From CAMLIZ01 sp036231905 (GTDB lineage: Bacteria; Pseudomonadota; Gammaproteobacteria; Burkholderiales; Burkholderiaceae_C), in NCBI RefSeq assembly GCF_036231905.1, contig NZ_JAZARE010000001.1, forward strand, positions 186,001 through 250,000: a DNA stretch of 64,000 nucleotides. The letters are read 5' to 3'. Made by a program: the position numbers and the translations under genes. How positions within the stretch are numbered: position 1 is the first letter of the stretch; each line of letters opens with the position of its first letter. Positions 10,912-19,300 of this stretch are shown piece by piece. The notes under the pieces are model-generated. The model searched no databases, had not been told where the DNA came from, and saw nothing but the letters and a program-made list of their open reading frames with translations.

Positions 10912-11228
10912 ATGGGTTGGATCTACCTGCTGGGCGCGGCATCGCGGAGGTGGTGATGGCGCTGGCGCTGAAACGGTCGGAAGGCTGGACGCGCATGGGT
11001 GCGTCGGCGCTTGGCATTACGGCCGCGCTGCTCAGCATCTTCTTGCTCACGCGGGCCTTGCGGCAGCTGCCGCTGGCTACCGCCTACGCCATCTGGACAG
11101 CACTGGGCAGCCTCGGTGTGGCGGCCGTGGGTGCCTGGCTGCTGAAGGAGCCTCTGGGCGCACCCAGGCTGCTGTGCATAGGGCTCATCGTGGCGGGCAC
11201 CGCCGGCCTGCGCGCACTGGAGGGCTGA
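10912..11228 (+). pseudogene. small multidrug resistance (SMR/SugE-like) transporter, frameshifted
   Basis: The gene should encode a four-helix membrane transporter of about 105 residues. The ATG at 10912 begins MGWIYLLGA, the standard SMR start, but this frame hits TGA at 10954. The remainder (GIAEVVMALALKRSEGW ... PLATAYAIWTALGSLGV ... LLKEPLG) continues in the neighbouring frame. The two halves rejoin perfectly if one G is restored at about 10938 (GCGGC for an expected GCGGGC). The conserved Glu of helix 1 (AEVVMALALK) and the AYAIWTALG motif are present downstream. It is either a true one-base deletion or a sequencing error in a G run. A different ATG at 10890 reads into the second frame but gives a non-SMR N-terminus. 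It lies divergent from the HxlR gene and four bases upstream of the flavoprotein. Confidence 0.82.
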
Positions 11229-11232
11229 TGCA

Positions 11233-11859
11233 ATGAAACGCCTGCTTCGCATCGACAGCTCACCCACGCGCCCCGGCTCACGCACACGCGCGGTGGCCGA
11301 CACCTTCGTTCAGCACTGGCGCGCCGCCCAACCGCATGCCGACGTGGAACACCTGGACCTCTGGACCACGGAGCTGCCCGAGTTCGATGCCGAAATGATC
11401 GAAGCCAAGTTCGCCGTGCTGCGCCGGCAGGACGCCACCGACGCCCAGCGCCAGCGCTGGGACAAGGCCATGCGCCTGGCGCGGCAGCTCAATGCGGCCG
11501 ACGTGGTGCTGGTGGCCGCACCGGTGTGGAACTTCGGCCTGCCCTACCGCCTGAAACACTACATCGACGTGGTGACGCTGCCCGAGCAGAACTGGCGTTG
11601 GACGCGCGAACGCGGCTACGAGCCCTTGCTGCAAGGCAAGGCCGCCGTGCTCGTGTGCTCCAGCGCCAACGACTACCCCGCCGAGGGACTGCATCCGCCG
11701 GACTTCGCCAAGCCGCATCTGCGCCAGTGGCTGCGGTTCATCGGCATCGACGAGGTGCACACGATCAACGTCGCGCCAACGCTGGACGCGCCCGACCCGG
11801 TGGCCGCGAGGCTCACTGCATCACAGGACGCGGCAGCCGCGTCGGCTGGGCGGTTGTGA
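11233..11859 (+). CDS. FMN-dependent NADH-azoreductase family protein
   Basis: A 208-residue flavodoxin-fold quinone/azo reductase, cytoplasmic and FMN-binding. The N-terminal phosphate-binding loop is RIDSSPTRPGSRTRAVADTF. The AzoR signature PVWNFGLPYRLKHYIDVV lies near residue 98, and WTRERGYEPLLQGKAAVLV follows. Family members are dimers that reduce quinones and azo compounds two electrons at a time. The ATG at 11233 is four bases beyond the SMR stop, so the two are co-transcribed, probably under the divergent HxlR regulator. This arrangement suggests a response to electrophilic or quinone compounds. The last 15 residues are Ala-rich and poorly conserved. Confidence 0.88.
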   Translation: MKRLLRIDSSPTRPGSRTRAVADTFVQHWRAAQPHADVEHLDLWTTELPEFDAEMIEAKFAVLRRQDATDAQRQRWDKAMRLARQLNAADVVLVAAPVWNFGLPYRLKHYIDVVTLPEQNWRWTRERGYEPLLQGKAAVLVCSSANDYPAEGLHPPDFAKPHLRQWLRFIGIDEVHTINVAPTLDAPDPVAARLTASQDAAAASAGRL

Positions 11860-11961
11860 GGCCAAGGCGGCACGCCAGATCTACGGCCATCCAGTACGCT
11901 GCAAATGCGACGGATCGGCACGCGTACGATGCAATGTCTCTGCACATTGGAGCGGTCGGCC

Positions 11962-12231
11962 GTGGTCACCAGCCTGGAGAAGGAACTCAAGCGTCAGGTC
12001 ACCGTAGACGGCGCTCAATACATCCTGACGCTTCATCCCGATGGTTTTCGCCTGACGGGCAAAGGCAAGCGCAAGCCACAGGTCGAACTTCACTGGCGTG
12101 ACTTGTTGAGCGGCGATGCTGCCATGGCGGTGGCTTTGAATGCCTCGCTCGCTCACGAAAGCCCACCGAGGCCGACAGCGTCAGGGGCAGGGCGTCCGAG
12201 CTCGCGAAAGCCAATCAAGGCGGCGCGTTAA
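11962..12231 (+). CDS. small hypothetical protein
   Basis: I do not recognise this family. From GTG 11962 the product is 89 residues: a short charged helix (TSLEKELKRQV), a predicted beta-hairpin (YILTLHPDGFRLTGKGKRK), and a helical stretch ending AVALNASLAHE, followed by a basic Ser/Pro-rich tail. GGAG lies 9 bases before the GTG, which favours it over the ATG at 11905 upstream in the same frame. There is no signal peptide or membrane segment. It is flanked by the azoreductase and a PEP-CTERM gene on the same strand, with gaps of about 100 and 240 bases, so it is probably a single unit. Confidence 0.5.
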   Translation: MVTSLEKELKRQVTVDGAQYILTLHPDGFRLTGKGKRKPQVELHWRDLLSGDAAMAVALNASLAHESPPRPTASGAGRPSSRKPIKAAR

Positions 12232-12470
12232 GTGATGGTGCGGCGAGCGCCTTCTAATGAGCTATTTGGTCACGGAAGGCCGCCGTCTCGACGGAAGCAG
12301 CTCGGGAGCCGCCCGAGTGGCAGCCGTCCCAGGGTCAGGCCAGGCGCAAGGAAAGCGATGGCAGCAACTTATGCCGTTCCGCGCTTCGGGAGCAGCACTT
12401 GCTGCGGGGGCGGTGGTGTTCGCCGGACAGCGCTCACCACCCACGGGACAACACTCAAGGAGCCCTTCAA

Positions 12471-13046
12471 ATGAGAACTGTTTTCGCACTAGCCGCGGCC
12501 ATGTGTGTCTGCGGGGCGGCAAATGCTGCCGCCGAGGCCTGGAATTTCGACTTCGCCAACGTCATCAAGACCAATGATCGAACGCCACAACTGGTCAGGC
12601 CAATCCATGTCGAAGGGACCTTCGTCGCAGAGGATCTGAACCACGACAACCAGTTCGAGCTGAGCGAGGTCAGTCAGCTCAGTGTGCGGGATCTCGAACT
12701 CCGGTCCTTGATCCTTCCAGTGGCGCCATCGGTGCCTATCCCTTCATTCGTTGTCGATCACCCGTCCAGCCTTTGGACTTCGCTGGGCGCCTTCCGCTTT
12801 GACAAGGGCGCCTCCACGCTCGAAATTGCGTTTTTCACCGGTTCGACCGATCGGACCCTGATTTACGTTGACACGATCAACGGCCACTCCGGATACAACA
12901 TGCAATCCGAGTCTTGGACGCTCGACTTCTCCGAGGCTGTGTTGACTGCTGCACCCGTGCCTGAACCCGCCACCACTGCGCTTTCCCTGGTTGGATTGGC
13001 AGCCGTGATGAGCCGGGGACGCACGAAGCGCCGGCGCGACCACTGA
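12471..13046 (+). CDS. PEP-CTERM exported protein
   Basis: A 191-residue exported protein with an N-terminal signal peptide (MRTVFALAAAMCVCGAANAA) and a C-terminal sorting signal: VPEPATTALSLVGLAAVM followed by the basic tail SRGRTKRRRDH. The motif VPEP, the hydrophobic helix and the Arg/Lys cluster are the three parts recognised by the exosortase EpsH/XrtA system. AAGGAG lies 7 bases before the ATG at 12471. The mature region, rich in Asp, Ser and Thr, is of unknown function. No exosortase is in the window, so the sorting enzyme must be encoded elsewhere. Base composition looks lower in GC than the flanks. Confidence 0.85.
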   Translation: MRTVFALAAAMCVCGAANAAAEAWNFDFANVIKTNDRTPQLVRPIHVEGTFVAEDLNHDNQFELSEVSQLSVRDLELRSLILPVAPSVPIPSFVVDHPSSLWTSLGAFRFDKGASTLEIAFFTGSTDRTLIYVDTINGHSGYNMQSESWTLDFSEAVLTAAPVPEPATTALSLVGLAAVMSRGRTKRRRDH

Positions 13047-13062
13047 AGCGCTTCACTCCTTG

Positions 13063-13109
13063 GGCCAAGCGTACCGACGCATTCTGGGAGACGATGACCA
13101 CGCTTGGCC
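13063..13109. other. long-loop inverted repeat downstream of the PEP-CTERM gene
   Basis: GGCCAAGCGT at 13063-13072 and its exact reverse complement at 13100-13109 are separated by 27 bases, just after the PEP-CTERM stop. It has no T-run, so it is not a classical terminator. The surrounding gap (13047-13329) otherwise shows no gene. Confidence 0.35.
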
Positions 13110-13329
13110 TCCGGAAAGGTGGCACGCATGAACGGCCGCTTCTGGCCGAAAACCGTCATGGCAGCAAGCCAACATAGTGACCCAGTTCAGCCTCAAGCCG
13201 TCTCTCTAACTCTGAGGGCTGCTCTAAGCGCCTAGGGACGTCATGTCGACACCACGGGCGGATGGCGATTGCTCTCGCGAGCGGTCCAGTGGCTTATCCG
13301 CCTGCTGGGCTGTGCCGCTCGCGAGTGGG

Positions 13330-15798
13330 TCACCGCGGTGTTGCCGAACCACTTCCACTTGCCGCCTGCCTGCGGGAAGCCAACCGTGCCTGCTGCTCCG
13401 CTATCACCTGGACGAGCCGAGCCGGGTTCACCGGCTTGGTGACGTAGTCGTCGAAGCCGCCGCTCAGCGCTTGATCGATTTGATCGGGAAGCGCATCGGC
13501 GGAGACCGCGATGAGCGCAATCGATGCAGTGTCTCTGCTGACACGCAGGGAAGCGGCCAGTTCCATGCCGGTCATGTCACCCAGGTGCATGTCGACCAGC
13601 ATCATCTGTGGCGGCCGTGCGCGTGCCATCGCCAGGCCCTCAGCGCCCGTCGTCGCAACACGCAGCGCCACGCCGGAGCGCAACGCCAGGATTTGGCGCA
13701 TCAGTTCGACGTTGACCTCGTTGTCCTCTACATAGATGACATCCAGTAGTTCGCTGCTTCGTGACTCCGTCGGCGGCCCGCTTGGCTCTTCCGTCGGCGC
13801 CATGGAGGGGGGAGCCGCCGAAGGCAGGCTGACGGTCACCCGGGTCCCCACGCCGGAAGCGCTCTCGATGCGCAGGCTCCCCTTCATCAGGACCACGAAC
13901 TGTCGCGTGAGCACAAGGCCTATCCCCGTTCCTTCAACTTTGGAGTGCTGGGCGCCCAGCCGGTTGAACGGCTCGAACAACTGGGCCTGCTGCTCCGGCG
14001 TCATGCCCTTGCCGGTGTCCTCGATGACGATGTCGACGAAGTCCTCACGGGCGTGCAGCGACAAATCGACCTGTCCGCCGGCCGGCGTGTACTTCACGGC
14101 GTTGCTCAAGAGGTTGATGAGCACCTGCTGCAATCGCAGGCGGTCTGCCATTACGAAGTGAGATCGTGCCGGGCCATGCGGGCCACCTTCCGCCTCGGGG
14201 CGATCATCTGCACGGGCGAGCGGCGAGAGACGTACGCGCGCGCCCATTGCGGCCTGCGCTGTCATCGTGAGGGCCCGTTCTGCCTCTGCCGCAACGTCGA
14301 CCGGCTCGAGCGACATGGTCATCTGCCCTGCCTCGATCAGCGAGAGGTCCAGGAGTTCGTTCACCAGCGCCAGCAGGTGTCGTCCCGCGTGCTCGATGTG
14401 CTCGACTCGCTTGCGATCCTCCTCGCGCAACCCGGAGGCCTCGTCCATCGCCATCAGCCGGGCGAACCCAATCACGGCATTCAGGGGCGTGCGCAGTTCG
14501 TGGCTCATGTTCGACAGGAAGCCCGACTTCGCCTGGTTGGAGGCCTCGAGCGCGAGGCGCGCCTCCCTTTCGGCACGGGCTCTTTCGTGGTCGCTGACAT
14601 CGCGCAGCACGATGGTCGCCACCGGGCCGATGCGCGTTCGCACTGCCGACGTCGACACTTCTGCCGGAAAGGACGTGCCATCGGCACGCCGGGCGCGCAG
14701 GTCGTGGATTCGCAGCGTCAACGTTTCCACGTCGTCGGCCGGCACCGCTTCGTCGATCAGCGCTTCCAATCGGGGGTAGTCCTGGGCGGTGACCAGCTCG
14801 GCGACTGCGGTGCCCAGCCGTTCGCGGGATGGGCTGTTGAAGATGGCTTCGGCCGCGCGGTTGAACAGCACGATGCGCCGCTGCCCGTCCACGCAGATCA
14901 CCGCATCCCCCACCGCGTCCAGCAGCCGGGCGATCTCGCGCTCCGCTGCCGCCCGCTCCTGGAGGCGCAGGCGCGTGAACAGAACGAGGATGGCCCCGAG
15001 CACAGCGGCGGAGCCCAGGTTCAAAGCGAGCAGCACGACGCCCGCCTGGCGAGACGTCTTTGCCAGGCTGGCCGAAAACGCGTCCTCGAGGGGGGTCAGC
15101 CGGTTGTCTATGGCCCTGGCGCGATCGCGCAGCTCTGCCACTGTCTGTTCGGTCGCGCCGGCTCGAATGCGCTCATGTGCCACGGTGCCCAGCGCCGCCA
15201 GTTCCTTGACGCCGGCGTCGCCTTCACGCCACAAGGCGACCGACGGGGCGAGCAGCTGAGTCTTGTGGAACCACCGGAACAGCCAGATCAGCCCTTCCAC
15301 GTCCTTCGGATCATTGCCACCCGCCAGGAAACCCTGTCGGGCTGCGGCCAAGTCGACCGGCGACTGCTCCAGCGCCTCGCGGGCTCTACCGTCCCCGATC
15401 GGCACGGACAGTGCCGCCGAAAAGCGATGGAAGTCCGCTTCCTCCTTGCTCGACAGGTAATCGCGCAGCGCCATCTGGGCGCTCCTGCGACCCTTCGAGT
15501 ACAGGTTCTCGCCCCCGACGTATGCGCGCACGGCGGAAAGCAGCTCGATGCTGGCGCTTGCCAGTGCCACCTGCAACGCGAGGATGCCAGCTGCGGCGAC
15601 CACGATGGGCCAAGTGCGCCGGGGCGCACCGAGCATCCCCGTGCGGATACTTGTCATCCCCGCTGGGGAGCGATGGGCCGCCCCCCGGGTGAGCGCGGAG
15701 CCCCGACGGTCTTGATCACCGTTCTCGCTCGGGCGGAAGCGCGGCGCTGACATCGGTTTGCTGGTGCCTGGGGACTGCCTTTGCCTCGAGGCAGGCAT
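13330..15798 (-). CDS. hybrid sensor histidine kinase with PAS and receiver domains
   Basis: A membrane hybrid kinase of up to 822 residues. Two membrane helices (near 62-85 and 230-255) bracket a periplasmic domain of about 145 residues; PAS follows (LLDAVGDAVICVDGQ), then HisKA (NMSHELRTPLNAVIGFARLM, His433), the ATPase domain (LINLLSNAVKYTP, DTGKGM, GTGIGLVLT) and a C-terminal receiver (VIYVEDNEVN, MMLVDMHLGD, YVTKPV). The start is uncertain. ATG 15798 and 15753 overlap the preceding gene by 83 and 38 bases, while ATG 15657 avoids overlap and starts just before the first helix. Either way it is transcribed with the upstream diiron enzyme gene. No separate output regulator is adjacent. Confidence 0.88.
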   Translation of the reverse strand: MPASRQRQSPGTSKPMSAPRFRPSENGDQDRRGSALTRGAAHRSPAGMTSIRTGMLGAPRRTWPIVVAAAGILALQVALASASIELLSAVRAYVGGENLYSKGRRSAQMALRDYLSSKEEADFHRFSAALSVPIGDGRAREALEQSPVDLAAARQGFLAGGNDPKDVEGLIWLFRWFHKTQLLAPSVALWREGDAGVKELAALGTVAHERIRAGATEQTVAELRDRARAIDNRLTPLEDAFSASLAKTSRQAGVVLLALNLGSAAVLGAILVLFTRLRLQERAAAEREIARLLDAVGDAVICVDGQRRIVLFNRAAEAIFNSPSRERLGTAVAELVTAQDYPRLEALIDEAVPADDVETLTLRIHDLRARRADGTSFPAEVSTSAVRTRIGPVATIVLRDVSDHERARAEREARLALEASNQAKSGFLSNMSHELRTPLNAVIGFARLMAMDEASGLREEDRKRVEHIEHAGRHLLALVNELLDLSLIEAGQMTMSLEPVDVAAEAERALTMTAQAAMGARVRLSPLARADDRPEAEGGPHGPARSHFVMADRLRLQQVLINLLSNAVKYTPAGGQVDLSLHAREDFVDIVIEDTGKGMTPEQQAQLFEPFNRLGAQHSKVEGTGIGLVLTRQFVVLMKGSLRIESASGVGTRVTVSLPSAAPPSMAPTEEPSGPPTESRSSELLDVIYVEDNEVNVELMRQILALRSGVALRVATTGAEGLAMARARPPQMMLVDMHLGDMTGMELAASLRVSRDTASIALIAVSADALPDQIDQALSGGFDDYVTKPVNPARLVQVIAEQQARLASRRQAASGSGSATPR

Positions 15799-16519
15799 CG
15801 AGCGCCATGCGCATGTAGCGGTAGCTCGTCAGGACGCGCCCGCGGATGAGCTCGAAGTAGCGCACATTGGGCCGCGTTCCCACGAGCGTGCAGATGATCT
15901 CGAGGGCTTCCCACGGATGCGTATCGTCGTATTTCGCATGCAGCCGGAGCCACTTCATGGCCTTGGCTCGCACCTCCGGCGCGAAGCTGTTCTCGTACGC
16001 GTCGCTCTCGCAGACGAAACGCGACCAGTCTCCCGTCACGCCCTCGATCGCGTAGTTCGTTGCCGCCATGCCCGCCGCCAGCGCATCGCGTTCACAGCTG
16101 TGCCAGCACCAGTGAGACAGCGCCTGCGTTTCAGCCGGCGGATCCGCATAAAGCAGATCGCCTGCGCTCAACCCGCTGGCGAGTGCCCATTGCACCCAGT
16201 GATCCGCATGGTTCTGCTCGACGCGGATGTTGCGGATGAGGTATCGCCGCGCCTCGTCGTGTCCTCGCACGCGGCCCATCTGCACCTTGAGCAGGTTCAG
16301 GGCCATGTACTGCGGGAACTGCTCGATCACCGGCCAGACGCCCGCAAGGAACCTGCCGGTTTGCGCCTGCTCCAGCTGGGCGTCCCGCATGAGCCCGAAC
16401 AGGGGATGGGCGGCGACGCGCTCACGCGCCTCGCTGCAGTCGAGCGCGAGGTCTTGCGCCCAGGTCGGGTAGCTGTGGATGTCGGTCAGCTCACCGCTGC
16501 GTGCAAACCCGTCATCCAT
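15716..16519 (-). CDS. heme-oxygenase-like (PqqC/TenA-type) iron-containing redox enzyme
   Basis: A 267-residue all-helical protein of the HDO/PqqC-like class. Candidate metal ligands follow the HDO pattern: Glu101 and His104/His107 in EQNHADHW, Glu159 in YAIEG, then His194, Asp198 and His201 in HAKYDDTHPWEAL. Known members oxidise or fragment small substrates with a diiron centre; the substrate here cannot be predicted. AGGGAGA lies 5 bases before the ATG at 16519. The 3' end overlaps the longest form of the hybrid kinase gene. The pairing suggests the kinase responds to something linked to this reaction, which is inference. Confidence 0.75.
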   Translation of the reverse strand: MDDGFARSGELTDIHSYPTWAQDLALDCSEARERVAAHPLFGLMRDAQLEQAQTGRFLAGVWPVIEQFPQYMALNLLKVQMGRVRGHDEARRYLIRNIRVEQNHADHWVQWALASGLSAGDLLYADPPAETQALSHWCWHSCERDALAAGMAATNYAIEGVTGDWSRFVCESDAYENSFAPEVRAKAMKWLRLHAKYDDTHPWEALEIICTLVGTRPNVRYFELIRGRVLTSYRYMRMALDACLEAKAVPRHQQTDVSAALPPERER

Positions 16520-16638
16520 GTTGTCTCCCTGAACGATCTGTCAGCTTGGAATGTACGGATCAACGCCGGTTCCTTCAATGAGGTCGAGGAGATCGTTAGG
16601 CGCGGTGTAAGCGTCTTGGGGCGATGCCAGTTCGCGGC

Positions 16639-16656
16639 ATCCCCCAAAAGGGGGAT
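16639..16656. promoter_or_regulatory. perfect ATC5-A4-G5AT dyad upstream of the diiron enzyme gene
   Basis: ATCCCCCAAAAGGGGGAT is an 18-base perfect inverted repeat with a four-base spacer, 120-137 bases upstream of the gene that starts at 16519 and 52 bases downstream of the YciI gene stop. It could serve as an operator or as a terminator-like hairpin for the YciI gene, although no T-run follows on the minus strand. Confidence 0.4.
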
Positions 16657-16707
16657 CAGGACCATGCATCCACATGCACGCACGCTCCCTCCAACCCCTG
16701 CCTCGTC

Positions 16708-17049
16708 TCACGACATCGGGTCGTACATGAACTCCCGCAGTTCCTGATCACACCGACACGCCGCCGCGATCTTCGCGGCCCAGGCCACCGCCTCCTCCCG
16801 TGAAGGCAGTTCAAGGATGGTGTATCCGCCCTCGATGCGCCGCGTTTCCGGGTAAGTGCCTTCGGCCACCGAGCCATCCGCCGACACCTTCACGGGCGCG
16901 ATGCTCTCGTTGATCCCACCGGCGAACACATAGACGCCGGCGGCCTGGGCTTGGGCAATCACCGCATGCGAGGCGTCCACCACCGCCTGGAACTCTCCCT
17001 CGGGGATGACCATCGCGCTGCTGGGAAACGAAATCAGGTACTTGGCCAT
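16708..17049 (-). CDS. YciI-family protein
   Basis: A 113-residue ferredoxin-like alpha/beta protein of the YCII/DGPF family. It starts MAKYLISFPSSAMV and carries the family pattern PVKVSADGSVAEG, then ETRRIEGGYTILELPSREEA, with EGGYTI as the most typical element. AGGAG lies 6 bases before the ATG. Family members are small dimeric proteins often linked to ECF sigma factors or dehalogenase-like chemistry; no ECF sigma gene is adjacent here. Its function is unknown. Confidence 0.85.
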   Translation of the reverse strand: MAKYLISFPSSAMVIPEGEFQAVVDASHAVIAQAQAAGVYVFAGGINESIAPVKVSADGSVAEGTYPETRRIEGGYTILELPSREEAVAWAAKIAAACRCDQELREFMYDPMS

Positions 17050-17184
17050 ACTGTGCTCCTTGTGTTTGCCGTGGATTCGGCCTGCCAGCTACGACGTTGC
17101 ACGGGCCTGGCCTTCGACCGTCATCGCTCGGTGTTAACCCTGGAAGACCACACCCGCTCGTAGTCGGCAGCGCCTGGCCTCAGG

Positions 17185-17835
17185 TCAGGGACCGCGGCTC
17201 TCATCGCTCCCATCTGTACCAGATGCCTCAAGGCCCCACGTCGCCTCCAGATGGTGGCGCAAGGTCGCCAGGATCTCATCTGACAGCGCAGGCAAGCCAC
17301 GCGCAGTGGCGCGGGCGAGGATCAAGCCGCCCACCATGGTGGACAGCATGGCAATGGCGCGCACCCGGTCCTCCGGTTCAATCTGCGCCGCTTCGGTGTC
17401 GTCGGGCCGTCGCCGCGCAAACAGCGCCATGTAGCGCCCGATGCCTTGGGCAAAGGCGTCCGCGATGGCACCGGTTTCGCGTGCCGCGTCTGCCGCCAGC
17501 GCCGCCACTGGGCAGCCCTGGCCGACGCTGTCGCGGTGCTGCGGCGACAGGTAGTTCGCCACCCCGGCGCGAAGGAACCCGCCGGCGTCGGCGCCCGCAT
17601 CGGCGTCCGGCGTCTGCAGTTCGGAAAGCGTCCACTCGAACGCGCATTCGCACGCCTGGGCCGCCAGTGCGTCCTTCGATTCGAAGTGGCGGTACAGCCC
17701 GCCGTGGGTGAGCCCGGCCTCGCGGGTGATGTCGGCCACGCCCACGCCGGTGAAACCGCGCTCGCGATACAGCCGGGCCGCAGCCTGCAGGATGGACCGG
17801 CGGTTCTCGGTCACCTGCGCCTTCGAGACTTTCAT
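17185..17835 (-). CDS. TetR-family transcriptional regulator
   Basis: A 216-residue repressor. The N-terminal helix-turn-helix is clear: RRSILQAAARLYRERGFTGVGVADI, then AGLTHGGLYRHFESKDALAA. The C-terminal ligand domain has a SVGQGCPVAALAADAAR segment like the LmrA/YxaF-type group. The ATG at 17835 is preferred, with AAGGAT upstream; a GTG at 17856 in the same frame is possible. It is divergent from the FabF-type gene, and the 94-base gap holds two short palindromes that are good operator candidates. It therefore probably represses itself and the synthase. The inducing ligand is unknown. Confidence 0.9.
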   Translation of the reverse strand: MKVSKAQVTENRRSILQAAARLYRERGFTGVGVADITREAGLTHGGLYRHFESKDALAAQACECAFEWTLSELQTPDADAGADAGGFLRAGVANYLSPQHRDSVGQGCPVAALAADAARETGAIADAFAQGIGRYMALFARRRPDDTEAAQIEPEDRVRAIAMLSTMVGGLILARATARGLPALSDEILATLRHHLEATWGLEASGTDGSDESRGP

Positions 17836-17871
17836 ATCGATCCTTTTCGCAGACACCGCTGCGTATTGATG

Positions 17872-17879
17872 ATGATCAT
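17872..17879. promoter_or_regulatory. ATGATCAT palindrome, candidate TetR operator half
   Basis: A perfect eight-base palindrome in the TetR/FabF intergenic region, 13 bases upstream of the ATGATG-N5-CATCAT dyad. The two share the ATGAT/ATCAT half-site theme. Confidence 0.35.
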
Positions 17880-17891
17880 ATTCAATGACTT

Positions 17892-17908
17892 ATGATGTTG
17901 AGCATCAT
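17892..17908. promoter_or_regulatory. ATGATG-N5-CATCAT dyad, candidate TetR operator
   Basis: ATGATGTTGAGCATCAT is a perfect six-base inverted repeat with a five-base spacer, 21 bases before the synthase start. TetR proteins typically bind dyads of about this size between divergent genes. The AT-rich composition stands out from the flanking coding DNA. Confidence 0.5.
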
Positions 17909-17929
17909 CATTAAGTTAGCCAAGACCCC

Positions 17930-19219
17930 ATGCATCTCTCTCCCGCTGCGAGCCATCGAATCGTCGTCACCGGCATGGGACTGGTTTCCCCACTCGGTTG
18001 CGGCGTCGAGCTGGCCTGGCAGCGGCTGCTCGCCGGCCGGTCCGGCTTGCGCCTGCTGCCCGATGCGATGACGGCCGACATCGCCGCCCGCGTGGGTGGT
18101 GTGGTGCCCGATGTGCAGGAGGATGCGCTGGGCGGTTTCGACATCGACCGCTTCGTGTCCACGAAGGACCAGCGCAAGATGGATCGCTTCATCGGCTTTG
18201 CGCTTGCCGCTGCGCAGGAGGCGCTTGCCCAGGCGCAGTGGGGGCCGGCCGACGAGGCGGCCCAGCAGCGCACGGCCACGGTGATTGCGTCGGGCATCGG
18301 TGGCTTGCCAGCGATCGCGGGCGCGGTGCGCAATACCGAATTACGCGGGCCGAAACGGCTGTCGCCGTTCACGGTGCCCTCGTTCCTGGTGAACCTCGCC
18401 GCGGGCCATGTGTCGATCAGGCATGGCCTGAAGGGGCCGATCGGTGCGCCGGTCACGGCGTGTGCCGCCAGCATCCAGGCCATCGGCGACGCTGCCCGGC
18501 TGATCCGCTGCGGTGAGGCCGACATCGCGGTGTGCGGCGGCGCCGAGGCCGCCATCGATCGCGTGAGCCTGGGCGCCTTTGCCGCCGCGAAGGCCTTGTC
18601 CACCGGCTTCAACGACACCCCCACCCGCGCATCACGGCCCTTCGACCAGGCCCGCGACGGGTTTGTGATCGGCGAAGGCGCTGGCATGCTGGTGATCGAA
18701 TCGCTGGCGCACGCACTGGCCCGCGGCGCCACGCCCTTGGCCGAGCTGGTGGGATACGGCACCAGCGCGGATGCGTTTCACATCACCGCCGGGCCCGAAG
18801 ACGGCAACGGCGCGCAGCGGGCGATGCAGGCGGCGCTGGCGCAGGCCGGCCTCGCCCCGGCCGAGCTGCAGCACCTGAACGCCCACGCCACCTCCACGCA
18901 GGTGGGTGACCTGGGCGAACTGGCCGCTGTGCGCAGCGTGTTCGGCGGCGACGGTCCACTCGCCATCACCTCCACCAAGTCGGCCACCGGCCATCTGCTG
19001 GGCGCGGCCGGTGGCGTGGCAGCCATCTTCACCGCGTTGGCCTTGCGCGATCAGGTCGTCCCGATGACGCTGAACCTCGACCACCCGGACGCCCTTGCCG
19101 AGGGTTTGGACATCGTGCGCGGTGCGCCGCGGCGCACGGCCATCGATCACGCGATGGCCAACGGTTTCGGGTTCGGCGGCGTGAACGCCAGCGTCATCTT
19201 CAAGCGCTGGATGGCATGA
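17930..19219 (+). CDS. fabF: beta-ketoacyl-ACP synthase II (FabF-like), orphan
   Basis: A 429-residue condensing enzyme that elongates acyl-ACP with malonyl-ACP. The catalytic triad is visible: Cys178 (PVTACAASIQAIGDA), His319 (LNAHATSTQVGD) and His355 (TKSATGHLLGAAGG, with Lys350). The C-terminal NGFGFGGVNAS motif is typical. It is not in the usual fab cluster; its only neighbour of note is the divergent TetR gene, so it is probably a conditionally expressed second copy with a specialised role. A polyketide-type function is less likely because no acyl carrier, ketoreductase or chain-length factor is adjacent. ATG 17930 gives the normal length. Confidence 0.92.
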   Translation: MHLSPAASHRIVVTGMGLVSPLGCGVELAWQRLLAGRSGLRLLPDAMTADIAARVGGVVPDVQEDALGGFDIDRFVSTKDQRKMDRFIGFALAAAQEALAQAQWGPADEAAQQRTATVIASGIGGLPAIAGAVRNTELRGPKRLSPFTVPSFLVNLAAGHVSIRHGLKGPIGAPVTACAASIQAIGDAARLIRCGEADIAVCGGAEAAIDRVSLGAFAAAKALSTGFNDTPTRASRPFDQARDGFVIGEGAGMLVIESLAHALARGATPLAELVGYGTSADAFHITAGPEDGNGAQRAMQAALAQAGLAPAELQHLNAHATSTQVGDLGELAAVRSVFGGDGPLAITSTKSATGHLLGAAGGVAAIFTALALRDQVVPMTLNLDHPDALAEGLDIVRGAPRRTAIDHAMANGFGFGGVNASVIFKRWMA

Positions 19220-19300
19220 GGCTACGCATGGGAAGTTAGGGGGATGGACAAGGCGGCCGGCTGGCGAGATGCTCCGCCACTTCGGGATTGGAGGAGTCGC

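Noticed and set aside
12232..12474. A small frame between the unknown small protein and the PEP-CTERM gene
   Set aside because: It has no ribosome-binding site, no homology that I recognise, and runs into the real PEP-CTERM start.
13243..13749. A plus-strand frame opposite the end of the hybrid kinase
   Set aside because: It has no ribosome-binding site or domain and mostly overlaps the receiver domain coding region.
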